Part shown: positions 34,268 through 38,304 of the stretch, in pieces
Layout of the letters: every line of letters begins with the position of its first letter
Position numbering within the stretch: position 1 is the stretch's first letter
Source: Planctomycetaceae bacterium
GTDB lineage: Bacteria > Planctomycetota > Planctomycetia > Planctomycetales > Planctomycetaceae
Direction: 5' to 3'
Assembly (NCBI GenBank): GCA_900299185.1
Contig: OMIV01000152.1
Location: 1 to 38,304 of the forward strand
DNA: 38,304 nt
Notes under the pieces: generated by a model
Told to the model about the DNA's origin: nothing
The model's database searches: none
Seen by the model: the letters and a program-made list of their open reading frames with translations, nothing else
Translations under genes and position numbers: made by a program

Positions 34268-36409
34268 CTATCGACTGGTTGGACTTGGTGCCCCGCCCCA
34301 GGTCGGCATCTGGCGAAAGCGATTAGGGTCGACGTTGGTTGGTGGCATCGAGTTGCTCAGCGGCGGCGTCCCCATCATGGGAGTACCAATCGGCAGACCA
34401 TTCGCGGGCATGCCATTGCTGGGTTGAGTACCGGTTGATGGCAAGGCTGGCAGACCGCTGCCGCTCATCCGTTGAGCATCGAAGCGGTTGGGATCGGAAA
34501 AGTTGAAGAGGCTCCCCGGTCCTGCGCCCATACCCATCTGCATCGCTTCAGTCAGTTGCTTGACGCCTGGGTCTCCCGCTCCGTTGAACGGTCCGCCGGA
34601 CTGCTGAATTGGCGACGGCAGTGAGCCGCCACTTGGGAGCTGAGGCATCCCGGAGTTATTGAAGCCACTGCGCGATCCAGGGGTCCACGGGCCGGGGTTG
34701 TTTTGAACCAGCGGTCCGTTGCTATTCGGCAAATTGTTCATGGAATTGGGGAAGCTGTTGATGCCAGCGGCTCCGCTTCCATTGAAGCCATCGAGCGGGA
34801 GACCGTTCGAGCCTAGCATGGGCGCGTTGAAGCCCGACCCACCCGCTTGAAGGTTGGGATTGGGCATCATCATCGAATTGTTGCCCGGCATGTTGAAGCC
34901 GTTGGTCGGTGCTCCGTTACCCGAGTTGCTTGGTCCAAAGTTGGATCCCGAGTTCGCGAAGTTGTTGCTGGGAGCTCTGAATCCCGACTGACCATTGCCG
35001 GACCATTGCGGCGGTTGGTTGTTAAAGCCGCCGTTGAACGAGCCTGGTCCGTTGGGCACGGTCGAGTTTGCAAAGCCGTCGAAGCTATTGCTGTTTGGAA
35101 GACCTGATCCAGCAAAACTATTGCCGGAGCCGTTCCAACCATTGTTCTGCCCACTCATGGAGGGTGAGCTTTGGCCGGTGGCCATCTGCGGCGAACTCGG
35201 GAATGCGACGTTGGGATTCTCTTGGAAGCCAGGTTGCGACGAGCCTCGGAAGCCGTCGTTGGTGCTGCCGTTATTTGCATTGAAGCCATTGGCCTGACCG
35301 TAGTCGTAGCCACCGTTCCAAGCGGGATTTGCAGACTGACCTTGGTCAAACGGCGAACCACCACGCGCCGGGTTGACCATCCGCGCGTTGGCCTTGTCCT
35401 CGGGGATGCCATTAATGCGGCTGCGCCACTGTTGCACGTTCTGAGGTTGATTGAATTCTTGCTGCAGTTGTCGCGTGGCTTCGTTGCGTCGATAGCCATC
35501 GAATTGGTCGAGCTGACCTTGTAGGTATTCGAGCCGTTCTCGCGCGACGTTGGACTCTTCGTGGATGCGCGCCATCTCGCGGGTCAGGTCCTGAGGCGTC
35601 ATGCCTTGCAGGTTGACGTTGGGGGCTCCCTGGTTTTTGACGTAGTTCTTTTGTCGCTGAATGCTGCGTTGAAGTTCGTTGCTCAGCAGTTCGTTGGCCT
35701 TGTCGTCCGGCAAGACTTTGCGGAAGTAGAAGAGAGCTCGATTGGTCTCGCCCATGCCGGCATAAGCCGCGCCCATGTTGAGCATCACAGTGCGATGATT
35801 CGGGTCGATCTGAGCGGCCCGAGTGAGCTTCTCGATGGACTCATCAAAGCGTCCTTGCAACGTGTATGAGTAACCCAGGTCGCAGAGCACGTTCGGGTCA
35901 TCGGGGCGCAATGAGAGTGCCGAGAGGTAGTGACGTTCGGCATCTGACCAACGTTGCTGCATGTCGCTGACTTGCGCCAGTCGGTGATGCGCTGCGAAGT
36001 TCTGAGGATCGACGGACAGCACGCTTTCGAAAGCCATCTTGGCTTCGGTGTAACGTTTCGTACGCATGGCGTTTTCGCCGCGTTCGAAATCGAGCTGCAT
36101 GCGTTCGTTGGAGGCGCCGGTCGGTCGCTGCGAATTTGCTGGAACGGTCGCGCTGACTTGTTGAATCGGTGATTGAGCCGGACGAGTGGCCGGAGGCGTC
36201 ACTGGCCTTTGCGGATTCGTCGGCGTTAAGGGCGTCGGAGACTGCGGCGGAGTCGTCTTCGCAACCATCGGTGAGGTTGCTTCTGCAGCAGGCTTCGTCG
36301 CTGCGACTTCATCCTTCTTCTTGAAGAACCCATCGCGCAGGAGCGGGCTTTGGCATCCCGACAGCAGCACTGCCGAGCTGATGGCCACCCATGAAACAGT
36401 AATGCGCAT
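34268..36409 (-). CDS. TPR lipoprotein with very long Asn/Gly/Ser/Pro-rich tail
   Basis: The ATG at 36409 is preferred; the longer frame would use a TTG at 36421. The product (713 residues) begins with a lipoprotein signal peptide, MRITVSWVAISSAVLLSGCQ, with the lipid-accepting Cys at 19. A Pro/Thr-rich linker (about 35-95) follows. Three to four tetratricopeptide repeats are at about 107-234 (RGENAMRTKRYTEAKMAFES, AHHRLAQVSDMQQRWSDAER, YSYTLQGRFDESIEKLTRAA, MGAAYAGMGETNRALFYFRK), then a charged helical part (about 255-335). From about 345 to the end the protein is low-complexity, rich in Asn, Gly, Ser, Pro and Phe (GFNGGFNNQPPQWSGNG), likely disordered. TPRs bind other proteins. The tail is unusually long, and the gene is divergent from the sigma factor gene. 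Exported, probably outer-membrane or surface anchored; partner unknown. Confidence 0.85.
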   Translation of the reverse strand: MRITVSWVAISSAVLLSGCQSPLLRDGFFKKKDEVAATKPAAEATSPMVAKTTPPQSPTPLTPTNPQRPVTPPATRPAQSPIQQVSATVPANSQRPTGASNERMQLDFERGENAMRTKRYTEAKMAFESVLSVDPQNFAAHHRLAQVSDMQQRWSDAERHYLSALSLRPDDPNVLCDLGYSYTLQGRFDESIEKLTRAAQIDPNHRTVMLNMGAAYAGMGETNRALFYFRKVLPDDKANELLSNELQRSIQRQKNYVKNQGAPNVNLQGMTPQDLTREMARIHEESNVARERLEYLQGQLDQFDGYRRNEATRQLQQEFNQPQNVQQWRSRINGIPEDKANARMVNPARGGSPFDQGQSANPAWNGGYDYGQANGFNANNGSTNDGFRGSSQPGFQENPNVAFPSSPQMATGQSSPSMSGQNNGWNGSGNSFAGSGLPNSNSFDGFANSTVPNGPGSFNGGFNNQPPQWSGNGQSGFRAPSNNFANSGSNFGPSNSGNGAPTNGFNMPGNNSMMMPNPNLQAGGSGFNAPMLGSNGLPLDGFNGSGAAGINSFPNSMNNLPNSNGPLVQNNPGPWTPGSRSGFNNSGMPQLPSGGSLPSPIQQSGGPFNGAGDPGVKQLTEAMQMGMGAGPGSLFNFSDPNRFDAQRMSGSGLPALPSTGTQPSNGMPANGLPIGTPMMGTPPLSNSMPPTNVDPNRFRQMPTWGGAPSPTSR

Positions 36410-36819
36410 AGAACCCACCAATCCTTTGGTCGAGATCTAAGAAGGGAACAAAGTCCGCATCGGTCGTTCGCTTCGAAGCACGACGCTGCCTCAAATGGAA
36501 CGGTTCAAAACGATTTGGAAGGAGTAGACCTGTCGAAGTTCATCACGGACGAAGAGGAGTTACCGACTTCCCATGCTCGCTCAGCGCCACTGTGGACTCA
36601 GCCAATTGGCAACAAAAGAGCCTGGGAATTTCGACAATCTCCCTAACCTCATTGATGACAGAACCGCTCTTATAGGTCGCTTTCGCAAAACGTGTCGAGA
36701 TGACCTCTGCGGCTATAAGTCTGGTATTGGAACTACGGACCTCGCTTGAAACCTACGAGCGGATCGCGGGGTATTCTGTTCGAGTTTCCCCATCTCAGTT
36801 TGGTTCAGAACGGAGCATC
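36410..36819. other. Intergenic stretch between divergent TPR lipoprotein and sigma factor genes
   Basis: About 410 bases. No coding or RNA gene was seen. A sequence GGAACT occurs at 36729-36734 and could be a -35 box for an ECF-type promoter, but the matching -10 is not convincing. The frame of the sigma gene is open upstream to an ATG at 36700, but GTG 36820 is the better start. Confidence 0.45.
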
Positions 36820-37377
36820 GTGAACGAGGACTTGGCACTCGTCAGGCGTTGTTTGGACGGCGACGAGGCCGGGGTGCGCGAATTCATCGAACGATTTCAG
36901 GGGCTTGTTTTCAGCGTCTGTTGGCGGATGTTGGGGCATCGCGAGGACGCGGAAGATGTGGCTCAAGAGGTCTTCGCTCGAGCGTTCCGACACTTGGATA
37001 ACTGGGATGGGCAACGACCGTTGAAGCCGTGGGTGCTGACGATTGCGACCAATCGCTGCCGCACGGCGTTGGAGAAGCGAGCGAAGTTGCCGGTCGCGAG
37101 CGAGATCGTTGAGCAAGCTGCTGAACGGCGCGAGCACTCTCAACAACGACATGACGAAATCGATTGGGCAGAGGAGTTGCAATTGGCTTTGTCTGAACTG
37201 CGCGATGACTACCGACAGGTCTTTGTCTTGTTCCATCAACAAGAACTGAGTTACGAGGAAATCGGCGAGATCCTGCAATGCCCGCAGGGCACGGTGAAGA
37301 CGTGGCTGTTTCGGGCGCGGGCTCAATTGGCTGCTCGGTTACGCGAGCGGGGACTGATCGAAGAGGCACAAACATGA
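36820..37377 (+). CDS. ECF-type RNA polymerase sigma factor
   Basis: The GTG at 36820 is chosen: CGGAG lies just upstream (GGAG to GTG spacing four bases, a little short), and the 185-residue size fits the class; an ATG at 36700 would add 40 residues unlike any sigma factor. Sigma region 2 is at about 18-87 (FQGLVFSVCWRMLGHREDAE, DVAQEVFARAFRHLDNWDGQ, RPLKPWVLTIATNRC) and region 4 at about 123-175 (LSELRDDYRQVFVLFHQQEL, SYEEIGEILQCPQGTVKTWL, FRARAQL). There is no sigma region 3, as expected for ECF sigma factors. Its stop overlaps the next start by four bases (ATGA), pairing it with the anti-sigma factor. It should direct transcription of a small regulon, probably envelope-related, and perhaps its own operon. 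Confidence 0.93.
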   Translation: MNEDLALVRRCLDGDEAGVREFIERFQGLVFSVCWRMLGHREDAEDVAQEVFARAFRHLDNWDGQRPLKPWVLTIATNRCRTALEKRAKLPVASEIVEQAAERREHSQQRHDEIDWAEELQLALSELRDDYRQVFVLFHQQELSYEEIGEILQCPQGTVKTWLFRARAQLAARLRERGLIEEAQT

Positions 37378-38066
37378 ATTGCACTGACTTCCAACAGCAG
37401 CTCGATGCGGCGGTCGATCAGCGAGAGCTTGTTGAATCGGATGCGTTGCGCGAGCATGCGGCCAGTTGCCTGCAGTGCCGCACGGCATGGGATGACTTCT
37501 TACTGCTCGAAGCGGCAATCGCGGATTGGCGCGGTCAGTCGCTAGCTGTTGATCTCACCGAGCGAGTGTTGACGGGCTGGCGATCAGAGCGTCGAGAGAC
37601 GTTGCCGTCGAAGTCGACTGAGGGCATTTCAGTGACGGTCGTGCGAGTGTCCGAGCAGTCAACCGGCATGAAGTGGTGGCCGATGCTGGTGCCAATTGTC
37701 GCCGCTCTGTCGTTGGCGGTGATGGTCCTGATCAATCGAGAGCGAGGCTCTGAGTTGGTCGCGGTGAAGTCTGAGCAACCGCCGGTCATCGCGAAGTCGG
37801 AAGAGTTCGCGGACCTGAGTGACTTGGTGGAAGACGCGAAGTCCGCCTGGTTGGGGTTGGCGCGTACAACGGCTGCGAGGACTCAAGGTTTGAGCGTCTT
37901 CATTCCCAGTCTGAAGTCGTCGGGTGATGAGGCGGTGCCCATGCCGATGGATGGCAATGTGCTCGATGATATGAACGGCGGATTGAAACCTGTCCCAGAT
38001 GAGTTTCGAAAGGCGTTTGAGTTCTTGTTGGACGCAGCTCAATGGGATGAGTCGCAGACGACATGA
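37374..38066 (+). CDS. Zinc-finger anti-sigma factor with one membrane helix
   Basis: The start ATG at 37374 overlaps the sigma factor stop (ATGA), which fits translational coupling. The 230-residue product begins MNCTDFQQQLDAAVDQRELV and has the ZAS-type zinc-binding site HAASCLQC (about 27-34), the HxxxCxxC motif of anti-sigma domains, completed by an upstream residue. A basic linker precedes one clear membrane helix at about 102-121 (PMLVPIVAALSLAVMVLINR). The external part (about 122-230) is polar with no recognised domain. The cytoplasmic zinc-finger part should bind and hold the sigma factor; release by envelope signals is typical of the family and inferred here. The last codons (from 38017) are part of the inverted duplication at the window end. 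Confidence 0.9.
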   Translation: MNCTDFQQQLDAAVDQRELVESDALREHAASCLQCRTAWDDFLLLEAAIADWRGQSLAVDLTERVLTGWRSERRETLPSKSTEGISVTVVRVSEQSTGMKWWPMLVPIVAALSLAVMVLINRERGSELVAVKSEQPPVIAKSEEFADLSDLVEDAKSAWLGLARTTAARTQGLSVFIPSLKSSGDEAVPMPMDGNVLDDMNGGLKPVPDEFRKAFEFLLDAAQWDESQTT

Positions 38067-38084
38067 GTGTGTGCGGCATCAGAA

Positions 38085-38112
38085 CTCCCCTCGCCCCTTT
38101 GGGGAGAGGGGC
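38085..38112 (-). repeat. Dispersed C/G-rich element, minus orientation
   Basis: Reads CTCCCCTCGCCCC then TTTGGGGAGAGGGGC, the reverse complement of the right part of the element at 38196-38236 with one mismatch. It lies 18 bases after the anti-sigma stop. Confidence 0.75.
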
Positions 38113-38195
38113 TACCACCATCCGGCATCCACCCAACAAACATCGTGCCCGTTGCTGGTCTAGTTCGAATTGCTTTCGAGGGCCGTCCTTTGTTG

Positions 38196-38236
38196 CCCCT
38201 CACCCCCGGCCCCTCTCCCCATAGGGGCGAGGGGAG
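38196..38236 (+). repeat. Dispersed C/G-rich element, full copy
   Basis: From CCCCTCACCCCC to GGGGCGAGGGGAG, the fullest version near the window end. It matches the copies at 2846-2893 and 18430-18477. In one frame it reads PLTPGPSPHRGEG, a peptide I recall appearing as a translated repeat in many bacterial annotations. Confidence 0.8.
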
Positions 38237-38304
38237 TTCTGATGCCGCACACACTCATGTCGTCTGCGACTCATCCCATTGAGCTGCGTCCAACAAGAAC
38301 TCAA

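Larger units (their letters stand above)
38017..38304. repeat. 96-bp inverted duplication containing the end of the anti-sigma gene
   Basis: Bases 38017-38112 and 38209-38304 are reverse complements in 95 of 96 positions; the one difference is at 38099. The left arm includes the last 50 bases of the anti-sigma gene (from TTGAGTTCTTGTTGGACGC) and a minus-oriented copy of the dispersed element; the right arm includes a plus-oriented copy. The right arm runs exactly to the window end. Either a real inverted duplication or an artefact of assembly or amplification, which often creates such palindromes at contig ends. Confidence 0.9.

Noticed and set aside
36729-36760. Possible ECF promoter (GGAACT) before the sigma factor gene
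   Set aside because: No fitting -10 sequence at the expected 16-base spacing, so it is not called as a promoter.

Overview
The window looks like part of a planctomycete chromosome (Planctomycetota). The evidence is a DUF1559 pseudopilin-like protein (FTLIE methylation motif), a large DUF1587/1595/1592/1588/1585 protein with two CxxCH haem sites, two PQQ-type beta-propeller proteins, a multi-repeat Secretin_N protein, a calcium-repeat metalloprotease with an N-terminal motif resembling the planctomycete LEPR-XLL signature, and many short dispersed repeats. Genus cannot be read from the sequence. No rRNA, tRNA, CRISPR array, transposase or phage gene was seen.

Layout. 1-1686: 3' part of an Lhr-type DNA helicase gene, cut by the window edge and carrying repeat-derived inserts. 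1795-3925: three unknown genes joined by two ATGA start/stop overlaps (membrane protein, secreted protein, zinc-binding protein). 4046-7753: secreted cytochrome-like protein with an inserted LamG-like domain. 8073-9785: DUF1559 gene followed by a small lipoprotein gene interrupted by an in-frame TAG, then a coding-like remnant. 9807-12965 (-): Secretin_N repeat protein. 13462-16596: matrixin-like protease with RTX-type repeats. 16821-18323 (+) and 18540-22745 (-): convergent PQQ-propeller genes. 22817-24208 (-): orphan NtrC-type sigma-54 activator. 24635-27379: GH63/MGH1-like glucosidase. 27448-31519: small membrane protein, aspartate-semialdehyde dehydrogenase, a 54-residue membrane peptide, RlmB-type rRNA methyltransferase and tyrosyl-tRNA synthetase. 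31787-34193: Gfo/Idh/MocA oxidoreductase and LpxL/HtrB-type acyltransferase. 34268-36409 (-): TPR lipoprotein. 36820-38066: ECF sigma factor overlapping a zinc-finger anti-sigma factor.

How the genes work together. Most neighbours look like a mixture of housekeeping genes (asd, rlmB, tyrS, lhr) and planctomycete envelope genes rather than one pathway. Clear functional units are the sigma/anti-sigma pair and the 1795-3925 three-gene unit, whose function is unknown.

The most unusual layer is repeat DNA: a C/G-rich dispersed element (five copies, at least one read in frame inside a gene), a 22-bp inverted repeat inside the helicase gene, a 231-bp nested palindrome between tyrS and the oxidoreductase gene, a GGAGxGCTC inverted-repeat family, and a near-perfect 96-bp inverted duplication ending exactly at the window edge that includes the end of the anti-sigma gene.
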